Assembly (NCBI RefSeq): GCF_014042355.1
Contig: NZ_JACEZU010000006.1
Span: 248,001-312,000 of the forward strand
Length of the DNA stretch: 64,000 nt
Direction: 5' to 3'
Source of the DNA: Rugamonas apoptosis
GTDB lineage: Bacteria > Pseudomonadota > Gammaproteobacteria > Burkholderiales > Burkholderiaceae_D
Numbering within the stretch: position 1 is the first letter of the stretch; every line of letters begins with the position of its first letter. Position numbers and translations under genes: made by a program. Positions 56,718 through 64,000 of this stretch are shown one piece after another. The notes beneath the pieces were generated by a model that searched no databases, was not told where the DNA came from, and saw only the letters and a program-made list of their open reading frames with translations.

Positions 56718-57950
56718 CTATTTGTATTGATACAGCGGCAGCTGCAAGTGAATCGGCCGGATATCGAGCCGCAGGTTGTAGATGGAATACGCCTCGGCCA
56801 TGGGCGACTGGTAGCCCACGCTGTCGGCCGTCTTGGTGAACTTGAACTCGAAGCCCAGGTCCGGCGACGCTTCGTCCGGCGCGGACAAGGCCAGCCCCAG
56901 CGCCTCCTCCTGGCTGTTGTCGATCAGCTTTTCCATCAGTTGGACGACGGCGTTGCTGCCCAGGATATCGCCGCTGAACACGGGCATCTTGGAATACGGC
57001 CGCGCGGGATCGAGCTTGCCGGCCGCCTTGTCGGGCGCGGGCGTGTAGCGGCGCGTGGCCAGGTTGTACTTGTCGCCATGATCCAGATAGCTGATCACGA
57101 CGTTCTTGACGTTGAATTCGGCCGCCGCCTCGTCGGTGGTGGCACGCGCCAGGTCGATCAGCAGCGCGCCCGTGTAGCCGACGATTTCCACTTCGCGCCG
57201 GCTGTCGATCACCATGGCCGTGTTCTCGTCCACCCCCAGCCCGATCTGGTAGCCTTTTTTGAGCATGGCGGGAATCATGCGGGCGAAGCGCCCCCGCACC
57301 AGCAGGTGCTGGTCGACGAACACGTCCTCGCCGATAAAACCGAGGCCGGGGGCGATCTCGCGCCCTTCCGTCACGCCCTGCTTGAGCGTGGCCAGCACGG
57401 TCTTCGGTTCGTTGAACATGGTGCTGCTCATGATGGCGGCGCCGGCGCTGGTGCCGGCGATCACGCCGCCGCGCCGGTACACTTCCCACACGGCTTCCAG
57501 CGTGGCGCTGCGCTGGCCATCCTCGCGCAGCAAGGCGCGCGTGATGCGGGCCTGGTCGCCGCCGGCGAAGAACACGCCGCCGGCATGGCGCACGGAGTCG
57601 GCCAGCCGGGCGTCGTCGGCGGCCTTGCGGAAATCGCTGTCGGCCAGCTTGACGGCCACCGGCACCAGGAAGGCCTTGGCGCCGTACTGGTCGAGTCGTT
57701 TGATGATGGATAAGCCGGCCTGTTCAGGATAGGCCGAGGCGGAGGGGAAGACGGCGATGCGGGCGCCCTTGCCGCCGGCCAGCTGCACGATGCGCTGCCA
57801 CACTTCGGCGTTGTCGCCCCGCAGGCCGCCGCCGATGATCACCAGCGTGCCCTTGGGCGCGGCCGCCTCGTCGGCGTGCACTGTCCCCGCAGCGCAGCAA
57901 AACAACACCGCGCTCCCCAGATAAGCCAGCAAAGTCGTGAGCACTCGCAT
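56718..57950 (-). CDS. Cyanophycinase-family (S51) exported peptidase
   Basis: A 410-residue protein with a signal peptide (MRVLTTLLAYLGSAVLFCCAAGTVHA) and a peptidase S51/cyanophycinase fold: GTLVIIGGGLRGDN, VFFAGGDQARI and the nucleophile motif VIAGTSAGAAIMSS with Ser168. LGVDENTAMVID is also typical. Cyanophycinases hydrolyse the storage polymer cyanophycin to beta-Asp-Arg; exported forms may use environmental cyanophycin or other beta-aspartyl peptides. ATG 57950 gives a proper signal peptide; the longer frame to 58130 does not. It ends convergent with the second adapter gene and diverges from argH, which could use arginine-linked metabolism, but no functional link is proven. Confidence 0.82.
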   Translation of the reverse strand: MRVLTTLLAYLGSAVLFCCAAGTVHADEAAAPKGTLVIIGGGLRGDNAEVWQRIVQLAGGKGARIAVFPSASAYPEQAGLSIIKRLDQYGAKAFLVPVAVKLADSDFRKAADDARLADSVRHAGGVFFAGGDQARITRALLREDGQRSATLEAVWEVYRRGGVIAGTSAGAAIMSSTMFNEPKTVLATLKQGVTEGREIAPGLGFIGEDVFVDQHLLVRGRFARMIPAMLKKGYQIGLGVDENTAMVIDSRREVEIVGYTGALLIDLARATTDEAAAEFNVKNVVISYLDHGDKYNLATRRYTPAPDKAAGKLDPARPYSKMPVFSGDILGSNAVVQLMEKLIDNSQEEALGLALSAPDEASPDLGFEFKFTKTADSVGYQSPMAEAYSIYNLRLDIRPIHLQLPLYQYK

Positions 57951-58210
57951 ATCTCGTCCGATCCAGGAAAACAGGCCGGGCCAGAATCCTCCCGCCTCAG
58001 GAGACAATATACCTGATTTGCCGGCTGGGTTTATGAGCGCACAAATATATTGCCGTTTCCGGTCATGCGTTCGCAACGCAGGATGCCATCCGGCCATACT
58101 TTCCTCCTGACGCGGCCCGAGTGTCGCCATTCGCCCCCACCGCAGCCCCTGAACGGGCCGGTTCGGGCGGGATCGGCCCCCTATTTATCCTGTGCCGGTC
58201 CATCCTTGTT

Positions 58211-58216
58211 TATAAT
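58211..58216 (+). promoter_or_regulatory. Possible argH -10 element
   Basis: The 306-base gap 57951-58256 holds no gene. A consensus TATAAT at 58211-58216 lies 40 bases before the argH start; no convincing -35 hexamer is seen 16-18 bases upstream, so the promoter is weakly supported. Confidence 0.35.
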
Positions 58217-58256
58217 CAAGCAAATCATTCGGTCCACCTAGCCCCTTCTTATCATC

Positions 58257-59657
58257 ATGACAGCACAACTCTCCAAAAAAAGCGAAGCCTGGTCGGCGCG
58301 CTTCTCCGAACCGGTCTCCGACCTGGTCAAGCGTTACACCGCCTCCGTGTTCTTCGACAAACGCCTGGCCAAGGCCGACATCCAGGGCTCGCTGGCCCAC
58401 GCTGAAATGCTGGCCGCCCAAGGCATCATCAGCGCCGCCGACCGCGCCGAAATCGAGCGCGGCATGACCCAGATCGCCCAGGAAATCGACGCCGGCCAGT
58501 TCGAATGGCTGCTGGACCTGGAAGATGTGCACCTGAATATCGAAAAACGCCTGACCGAACTGGTGGGCGACGCCGGCAAGCGCCTGCACACGGGCCGTTC
58601 CCGCAACGACCAGGTGGCCACCGACATCCGCCTGTACGTGCGCTCGGCCATCGACGACATCCTGGGCCTGCTGGCTTCCCTGCGCGGCGCCCTGACCGAC
58701 CTGGCCGAGGACAACGCCGAAACCATCCTGCCCGGTTTCACCCACATGCAGGTGGCCCAGCCCATCACCTTCGGCCACCACATGCTGGCCTACGTTGAAA
58801 TGTTCGGCCGCGACGCCGAGCGCATGGCCGACTGCCGCAAGCGCGTCAACCGCCTGCCGCTGGGCGCGGCCGCGCTGGCCGGCACCACCTTCCCCATCGA
58901 CCGCGTGCGCGTGGCCAAGACCCTGGGCTTCGACGACGTGTGCCACAACTCGCTGGACGCCGTCTCGGACCGCGATTTCGCGATCGAATTCACGGCCGCC
59001 GCCTCGCTGATCATGACCCACGTGTCGCGCATGTCGGAAGAACTGGTGATCTGGATGAGCCCACGGGTGGGCTTCATCGACATCGCCGACCGCTTCTGCA
59101 CCGGCTCGTCCATCATGCCGCAAAAGAAAAACCCGGACGTGCCGGAACTGGCGCGCGGCAAGACCGGCCGCGTCTACGGCCACCTGATGGGTCTGTTGAC
59201 CCTGATGAAAGGCCAGCCGCTGGCCTACAACAAGGACAACCAGGAAGACAAGGAACCGCTGTTCGACACGGTCGACACGGTGGTCGATACGCTGCGCATC
59301 TTCGCCGACATGGCCGGCGGCATCAGCGTCAAGCCGGACGCCATGCGCAGCGCCGCCCTGCAAGGCTACGCCACCGCCACCGACCTGGCCGACTACCTGG
59401 TCAAGAAAGGCCTGCCATTCCGCGACGCGCACGAAGCCGTGGCGCGCGCCGTGCGCGCCTGCGTGGACCAGGGCTGCGACCTGGCCGACCTGTCGCTGGA
59501 TCAGCTGCGTGCCTTCTCCGACCTGATCACCGACGACGTGTTCGCCGTGCTGACGCTGGAAGGCTCCGTGGCCGCGCGTGACCACGTAGGTGGCACCGCG
59601 CCCAACCAGGTGCGCGCCGCCATTGCCCGCGTACGCGCCCAGCTGGCCGCCGGTTAA
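58257..59657 (+). CDS. argH: Argininosuccinate lyase
   Basis: The last enzyme of arginine biosynthesis, splitting argininosuccinate into arginine and fumarate in the cytoplasm. At 466 residues it has the normal length. The fumarase/aspartase superfamily signature [12 protein letters not shown] starts at residue 283, and the other ArgH segments are present: [34 protein letters not shown] and [22 protein letters not shown]. The gene stands alone; a 12-bp hairpin follows at 59683-59711. Confidence 0.97.
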   Translation: MTAQLSKKSEAWSARFSEPVSDLVKRYTASVFFDKRLAKADIQGSLAHAEMLAAQGIISAADRAEIERGMTQIAQEIDAGQFEWLLDLEDVHLNIEKRLTELVGDAGKRLHTGRSRNDQVATDIRLYVRSAIDDILGLLASLRGALTDLAEDNAETILPGFTHMQVAQPITFGHHMLAYVEMFGRDAERMADCRKRVNRLPLGAAALAGTTFPIDRVRVAKTLGFDDVCHNSLDAVSDRDFAIEFTAAASLIMTHVSRMSEELVIWMSPRVGFIDIADRFCTGSSIMPQKKNPDVPELARGKTGRVYGHLMGLLTLMKGQPLAYNKDNQEDKEPLFDTVDTVVDTLRIFADMAGGISVKPDAMRSAALQGYATATDLADYLVKKGLPFRDAHEAVARAVRACVDQGCDLADLSLDQLRAFSDLITDDVFAVLTLEGSVAARDHVGGTAPNQVRAAIARVRAQLAAG

Positions 59658-59682
59658 GCGCACTGCGGCACCCGCCCGCACC

Positions 59683-59711
59683 GCATGCCGCCCGCACCAC
59701 GGGCGGCATGC
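59683..59711 (+). terminator. Hairpin downstream of argH
   Basis: GCATGCCGCCCG (59683-59694) and CGGGCGGCATGC (59700-59711) form a perfect 12-bp stem with a 5-base loop, 26 bases after the argH stop. There is no T-run after it, so it may end transcription poorly or act as an RNA-stabilising stem. Confidence 0.5.
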
Positions 59712-59781
59712 AAAAACTTCCCCCCAGGGCGCCAACGCAGCGCCCCGGTAGTAACACCTACACGAGAACGAGGAGACCGGA

Positions 59782-60360
59782 ATGTTTATGTCGATATCGC
59801 GGGCCATCGACCTGCTCAATGAAAAAGTGGCGAACGCCGTGGCCTATGCGCTGCTGGCCGCCGTCACCATCTGCACCGTGAACGCCCTGGTGCGCTACAT
59901 CTTCAACGCCAGCTCCAACGCCTGGCTGGAAATCCAGTGGTATCTGTTCGCGGCCATGTTCATGCTCGCCTCCAGCCACACCCTCAAACGCGACGAGCAT
60001 GTCCGCATCGACGTCATCGCCGGCCGCTTCTCCAAACGCACCCAGGTCTGGATCGACCTGTTCGGCTTTGTGTTGTTCCTGATGCCGATCTCGCTGGTGA
60101 TCCTGTACTTCGGCGTGCCGTTCGCGCTCGGTTCGATCCAGAGCGGCGAGATGTCGAGCAACGCCGGCGGCCTGATCGTGTGGCCGGCCAAGCTGCTGGT
60201 GCCGGTCGGCTTCGCGCTGATGGTGCTGCAGGGCGTGTCCGAGATCATCAAGCGCATCGCCTTCCTGGCCGGCAAGATCGATGGCCACGAATTCGCCAAG
60301 CACGTGGCCACGCCGGAAGAGGAAATCGCGGCCATCAAGGCCGCCAACAAGCTGCAGTAA
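59782..60360 (+). CDS. dctQ: TRAP transporter small permease (DctQ)
   Basis: A 192-residue inner-membrane protein with four predicted transmembrane helices (for example AYALLAAVTICTVNALVRYIF and LFGFVLFLMPISLVILYFG). It has the DctQ phrase WLEIQWYLFAAMFMLASSHTLKRDEHVRIDV. It forms the permease of a sodium-driven TRAP carboxylate transporter with the large subunit encoded 42 bases downstream. AGGAG lies six bases before ATG 59782. No periplasmic binding protein gene (dctP) is in the window, so the substrate is unknown. Confidence 0.92.
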   Translation: MFMSISRAIDLLNEKVANAVAYALLAAVTICTVNALVRYIFNASSNAWLEIQWYLFAAMFMLASSHTLKRDEHVRIDVIAGRFSKRTQVWIDLFGFVLFLMPISLVILYFGVPFALGSIQSGEMSSNAGGLIVWPAKLLVPVGFALMVLQGVSEIIKRIAFLAGKIDGHEFAKHVATPEEEIAAIKAANKLQ

Positions 60361-60402
60361 TCCCCCCTACCTCCCACACTATAAGAGAGCGGAACGCGAG
60401 AC

Positions 60403-62064
60403 ATGGAATTATTCTTGACAGCGAATCTGGCGCCCATCATGTTCGGCGCCCTGGTGATCTTCCTGCTATCGGGCTTCCCGGTGGCGTTTTCCCTGGCCGC
60501 CAATGGCCTGTTCTTCGGCCTGGTGGGCATCAAGCTTGGCCTGCTCAACATCGAACTGCTGCAGGCGCTGCCGAACCGCATTTTCGGCATCATGGCCAAC
60601 GACACGCTGCTGGCCATCCCCTTCTTCACCTTCATGGGCCTGGTGCTGGAACGTTCCGGCATGGCCGAGGACCTGCTCGATACCATCGGCCAGTTATTCG
60701 GCCCCATCCGCGGCGGCGTGGCCTATGCCGTGATCTTCGTGGGCGCGCTGCTGGCCGCCACCACCGGCGTGGTGGCCGCCTCCGTGATCTCGATGGGCCT
60801 GATCTCGCTGCCCGTCATGCTGCGCTACGGTTACGACAAGCGCCTGGCGTCGGGCGTGATCGCCGCTTCCGGCACGCTGGCCCAGATCATCCCGCCGTCG
60901 CTGGTGCTGATCGTGATGGCCGACCAGCTGGGCCGCTCCGTGGGCGATATGTACAAGGCCGCCTTCGTGCCCGGCCTGATGCTGACGGCGCTGTACGCCG
61001 GCTTCGTGCTGCTGGTTTCCATCTTCTGGCCGAAAATGGTGCCGGCCCTGCCGCTGGAAGCGCGCAACCTGCGCCAGCCTAATGGCGACAGCGGCGTGCG
61101 TTCGCTGCTGGCCCTGCTGGTGGGCGCCGTCGGCGCCTCCTACGCCTTCGCCCGTTACTACGGCGCCGCCCATCCAACGCTGGCGGCCGATGAACTGGGC
61201 ATCTTCTCGGCCGGCGTAGGCATCATCGGTTCCTTCCTGTTCGCGCTGCTCAACCGCCATTTGAAACTGGGCCTGCTGTCGCGCATGGCCGAACGGGTGG
61301 TGTTCGTCATGATCCCGCCGCTGGCCCTGATCTTCCTGGTGCTGGGCACCATCTTCGTCGGCCTGGCCACGCCCACCGAGGGTGGCGGCATGGGCGCCAT
61401 GGGCGCCATCATCCTGGCCATGCTCAATGGCCGCCTGTCGTGGAGCCTGACGCGCCAGGCCATGCACTCGACCACGCGCCTGGCCTGCTTCGTGATCTTC
61501 ATCCTGATCGGTTCGACCGTGTTCTCGCTGGTGTTCCGCGGCGTGAACGGCGACCTGTGGGTGGAACACCTGCTGTCCAGCCTGCCCGGCGGCAGCACCG
61601 GCTTCCTGATCGTCGTCAACCTGATGTTCTTCCTGCTGGCCTTCTTCCTCGACTTCTTCGAGCTGGCCTTCATCCTGGTGCCGCTGGTGGGTCCGGTGGC
61701 CGACAAGCTCGGTATCGACCTGATCTGGTTCGGCGTGCTGCTGGGCGTGAACATGCAGACTTCGTTCATGCACCCGCCGTTCGGCTTCGCCCTGTTCTAC
61801 CTGCGCTCGGTGGCCTCCAAGGAAGTGAAAACGTCCGACATCTACTGGGGCGCCATTCCGTTCGTGCTGATCCAGGTCATCATGGTGGGCTTGATCATCA
61901 CCTTCCCGCGCCTGGTATCGGTGGAGAAGAAGGTCGACATGCATGAACAGCTGGAGCTGAAGATCGACACCCCGTCCAGCGACGAAAGCGCGCCGCCGGC
62001 TGAACCGAAACAGGACGACGAGGCGCCGCAACTGAACTTCTCGACCGACTCAGACAAGAAGTGA
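60403..62064 (+). CDS. dctM: TRAP transporter large permease (DctM)
   Basis: The transport-competent membrane subunit of the TRAP system. At 553 residues it is longer than the usual ~430. Extra sequence occurs between about 225 and 300 (an added pair of helices around GAVGASYAFARYYGAAHP and GIIGSFLFALLNRHLKL) and as a charged tail (DTPSSDESAPPAEPKQDDEAPQ). Typical DctM segments are FSLAANGLFFGLVG, AIPFFTFMGLVLERSGMAEDLLD, GVVAASVISMGLISLPVML, ASGTLAQIIPPSLVLIVMADQ and PTEGGGMGAMGA. Such long DctM proteins occur in TAXI-like and mannitol/glutamate-type TRAP systems. Confidence 0.92.
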   Translation: MELFLTANLAPIMFGALVIFLLSGFPVAFSLAANGLFFGLVGIKLGLLNIELLQALPNRIFGIMANDTLLAIPFFTFMGLVLERSGMAEDLLDTIGQLFGPIRGGVAYAVIFVGALLAATTGVVAASVISMGLISLPVMLRYGYDKRLASGVIAASGTLAQIIPPSLVLIVMADQLGRSVGDMYKAAFVPGLMLTALYAGFVLLVSIFWPKMVPALPLEARNLRQPNGDSGVRSLLALLVGAVGASYAFARYYGAAHPTLAADELGIFSAGVGIIGSFLFALLNRHLKLGLLSRMAERVVFVMIPPLALIFLVLGTIFVGLATPTEGGGMGAMGAIILAMLNGRLSWSLTRQAMHSTTRLACFVIFILIGSTVFSLVFRGVNGDLWVEHLLSSLPGGSTGFLIVVNLMFFLLAFFLDFFELAFILVPLVGPVADKLGIDLIWFGVLLGVNMQTSFMHPPFGFALFYLRSVASKEVKTSDIYWGAIPFVLIQVIMVGLIITFPRLVSVEKKVDMHEQLELKIDTPSSDESAPPAEPKQDDEAPQLNFSTDSDKK

Positions 62065-62216
62065 TGGGCGCCCGCCACAGCGTCGCACCAGCCGCCCAAG
62101 CCTGAGCTGTCACACGCTGCCGCATGGGCGCTGGTGGCAGCCCAAGGCGGCGGCGCGGGGGCGGTGGCGCGGCCGAGCCGGCGGCGGATTGATGCGGGAA
62201 GGATACAATATCCCCC

Positions 62217-63569
62217 ATGAGCCTGAAAATTTCCCGTATCCTCCACGCCGGCTATGTGTTCGAGTGCGGCGCCACGCGCATCGCCTTCGATCCCGTCTTC
62301 GAAAATCCGTTCAGCCGCAACTGCCACGCGTTTCCCGACGTGCGCTTCGACCTTGAGCAGATCCGGCGGCAGCGTTTTTCCGCCGTCTTCATCTCGCACT
62401 TCCACGACGACCACTGCTCGTTCGACAGCCTGGACCTGCTGGACCGCGACACGACGATCTACCTCTACTGCCTGTTCGACGAACTGTTCGCCATGCTGCG
62501 CGAACTGGGCTTCCGCGACGTGCGGGCGTTGCGCATCGACGAAGCGGTCACTATCGGCACGATCGAGGTGGTCCCACGCGAAGCGATCGATGCCGATGTC
62601 GACTCCATGTTCCAGATCCGGGCCGAAGGGCTGAATGTGCTCAACGTGGTGGACGCCTGGATCGCACCCGTTACGCTGGCCGAACTGGCGCGGCAAGCGC
62701 CATGGCACATGGTGCTGTGGCCATTCCAGACCATGCGCGAGGTGGAGGTGCTGATGCCATCGCGCGCCGGGATCGACCCGGTGGAGATTCCCGCCGAATG
62801 GCTGGATCAACTCAAAGTGCTCAATCCACGCTACGTGGTGCCCAGCTCCTGCCAGTTCCAGCAGGAGCCATGGTCGTGGTACAACCGCGCCTTCTTCCCG
62901 CTCACTTATCGGCTGTTCCAGCAGACGGTGGAGGCGGCGCTGCCGCAGGCGCGGGTGGTGCGCCTCAATCCCTCCGTCTCGGTGACGCTGGACGCGACCT
63001 CATTGCAGCCATCGGCGCCGCTGCCATGGGTGATCCCGGTGGGTGAGCAGGACGTCGATTACCAGTACGACGGCCATGCGGCGCCGCCGGCGACGGCCGA
63101 CATCGCGCGTCACTTCGCGCCGCTGACGGCGCAGCAGACGCAAACGGTGCTCGACTATTGCCACGCGGGGCTGCTGGAAAAGTATGCGGGGATGGAACTG
63201 GAACCGGGCGGCTATTTCGACCAGCCGCGCGTGTGGCGTTTGTCGCTGTACGGTCATGACGGAACGGTCACCCACTTGCGCTACCGGGTGCACGGCGACA
63301 GTATCGCGCGCCTGCCCGATGACGATAGCAGCCCCCTGGGCTGGACCACGGAAGTCCCGCTGGCCAAAGTGTATGCGGCGCTGGTGTTGGGCGAATCGCT
63401 CACGTCGATGTATATGCGCATCAACGATGAGCGCTTTGACGCGGCGACGGAGGAGGAAATCGCGGACGCGGAGATCGTGGACGATCCCCTGATCCGCTGC
63501 CTGTTCAACGACGCTTTTGGCGCCTACCAGGCGGCCCAGCTGCGGCGTTTGAAGGCGGGGAAGAACTAG
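62217..63569 (+). CDS. MBL-fold metallo-hydrolase
   Basis: A 450-residue cytoplasmic protein whose N-terminal part (to about 250) is a metallo-beta-lactamase-like domain. It begins ILHAGYVFECGATRIAFDPVF and has the zinc motif HFHDDH (His61, His63, Asp65, His66). The C-terminal ~190 residues carry no domain I recognise and end in an acidic helix followed by QAAQLRRLKAG. The general layout resembles UlaG/NAPE-PLD-like hydrolases acting on phosphoesters or lactones; the substrate is unknown. It lies 152 bases after dctM in the same direction and converges on the reductase gene. Confidence 0.8.
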   Translation: MSLKISRILHAGYVFECGATRIAFDPVFENPFSRNCHAFPDVRFDLEQIRRQRFSAVFISHFHDDHCSFDSLDLLDRDTTIYLYCLFDELFAMLRELGFRDVRALRIDEAVTIGTIEVVPREAIDADVDSMFQIRAEGLNVLNVVDAWIAPVTLAELARQAPWHMVLWPFQTMREVEVLMPSRAGIDPVEIPAEWLDQLKVLNPRYVVPSSCQFQQEPWSWYNRAFFPLTYRLFQQTVEAALPQARVVRLNPSVSVTLDATSLQPSAPLPWVIPVGEQDVDYQYDGHAAPPATADIARHFAPLTAQQTQTVLDYCHAGLLEKYAGMELEPGGYFDQPRVWRLSLYGHDGTVTHLRYRVHGDSIARLPDDDSSPLGWTTEVPLAKVYAALVLGESLTSMYMRINDERFDAATEEEIADAEIVDDPLIRCLFNDAFGAYQAAQLRRLKAGKN

Positions 63570-63595
63570 CAGGAAGGGAGAAAACCAACTGCACG

Positions 63596-63616
63596 CCCCG
63601 GCCATGGCGGCCGGGG
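63596..63616. terminator. Hairpin between convergent MBL and reductase genes
   Basis: CCCCGGCC (63596-63603) and GGCCGGGG (63609-63616) form a perfect 8-bp stem with a 5-base loop between two convergent stop codons. There is no T-run, so its strength as a terminator is uncertain. Confidence 0.4.
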
Positions 63617-63629
63617 ACGCAAGACAGGC

Positions 63630-64000
63630 TTACTTCTCGACGAAGGCCCGTTCCACGACGTAGCTGCCCTGGTTGTTCATGTTGCCTTCCTTGAAGCCCT
63701 TGGCCTTCAACATCTCGGACAGGTCGTGCAGCATGGCGGGGTTACCGCAGATCATCACGCGATCCTGTTCCGGATCCAGCTGGTCCAGGCCGAATTCGGC
63801 CGCCAGCGCGCCCGTCTCCAGCAGTTCCGGAATGCGGCCCGAGCGCACGAATGGCTCGCGGCTGGCCACTGGGCAGTAGATCAGCTTGTCCTTGATCAGG
63901 TCGCCCAGGTATTCATGGTCGTGCAATTCAGCTTCGATGAATTCCTTGTAGCCGAATTCGCTCACGAAGCGCACGCCGTGCACCAGCACGATGTGGTCGT
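63630..64000 (-). CDS. fpr: Ferredoxin-NADP reductase, C-terminal part (partial)
   Basis: The frame is open to the right edge, so the gene continues beyond the window. The visible 123 residues are the NADP-binding half of a bacterial ferredoxin/flavodoxin-NADP+ reductase: VLVHGVRFVSEFGYKEF, DKLIYCPVASREP, GRIPELLETG, DRVMICGNPAMLHDLSEMLKAKGF, and the C-terminal YVVERAFVEK. The enzyme moves electrons between NADPH and ferredoxin or flavodoxin via FAD. The FAD-binding N-terminus is outside the window. Confidence 0.93.
   Translation of the reverse strand, partial: DHIVLVHGVRFVSEFGYKEFIEAELHDHEYLGDLIKDKLIYCPVASREPFVRSGRIPELLETGALAAEFGLDQLDPEQDRVMICGNPAMLHDLSEMLKAKGFKEGNMNNQGSYVVERAFVEK

Overview
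The window comes from a GC-rich betaproteobacterium, most probably of the Burkholderiales family Oxalobacteraceae (Massilia, Duganella or Janthinobacterium type). The basis is codon use and the housekeeping set: proS beside a lytic transglycosylase and rppH, a DUF1841 protein, paired small cytochromes c, parE/parC, argH and a TorF-type porin. This placement is an inference from gene content, not a database result. No rRNA, tRNA or CRISPR array was seen.

Layout. 1-7.9 kb is housekeeping: a SWIB-domain end, lytic transglycosylase, proS, rppH, DUF1841, two cytochromes c, and a MoxR ATPase/acetyltransferase/VWA operon. 7.9-26.7 kb (minus strand) is a two-partner secretion locus: transporter (TpsB), the broken remnant of a HlyC-like toxin acyltransferase, a 4932-residue filamentous-haemagglutinin/CdiA-type exoprotein, and an AT-rich lipoprotein gene overlapping its 3' end. 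Beyond them lies a degraded partial copy of the exoprotein gene. 27.1-35.4 kb is a complete Kdp high-affinity potassium system (small ORF-kdpF-A-B-C-D-E). 35.5-38.3 kb holds an ArsR/SRPBCC pair, a TorF-type porin and a degenerate receiver protein. 38.4-42.8 kb is parE-parC. 43-45 kb has a small Ala/Pro-rich secreted protein and an M64 metallopeptidase. 45.0-56.6 kb is a partial type VI secretion cluster: tssE-tssF-tssG-vgrG, a Tle3-like lipase effector and two tandem Tla3-like adapter genes. 56.7-64 kb holds a cyanophycinase-family peptidase, argH, TRAP permeases, an MBL-fold hydrolase and the end of a ferredoxin-NADP reductase gene.

Main points of interest. (1) The exoprotein's C-terminus carries a lipase-type GHSRG motif with downstream Asp and His candidates, and the overlapping next gene encodes a lipoprotein. 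Together they look like a contact-dependent-inhibition lipase with an envelope-located immunity protein. (2) Between TpsB and TpsA lies a recognisable HlyC-family start with a perfect ribosome binding site, cut by a TAG where HlyC has Trp, and truncated. (3) The kdp operon and the torF porin share the same three-half-site operator array (TSTAAA-N5-TSTAAA-N15-TGTAAA), suggesting that KdpE also controls the porin. (4) The T6SS lipase locus shows a tandem duplication that carried along a 24-codon fossil of the lipase 3' end, with no evident immunity gene. (5) Two near-perfect palindromes sharing GGGGACGTAACAC sit between convergent genes 42.7 kb apart.

Two independent contact-dependent lipase weapons, one by two-partner secretion and one by T6SS, therefore lie within 50 kb.
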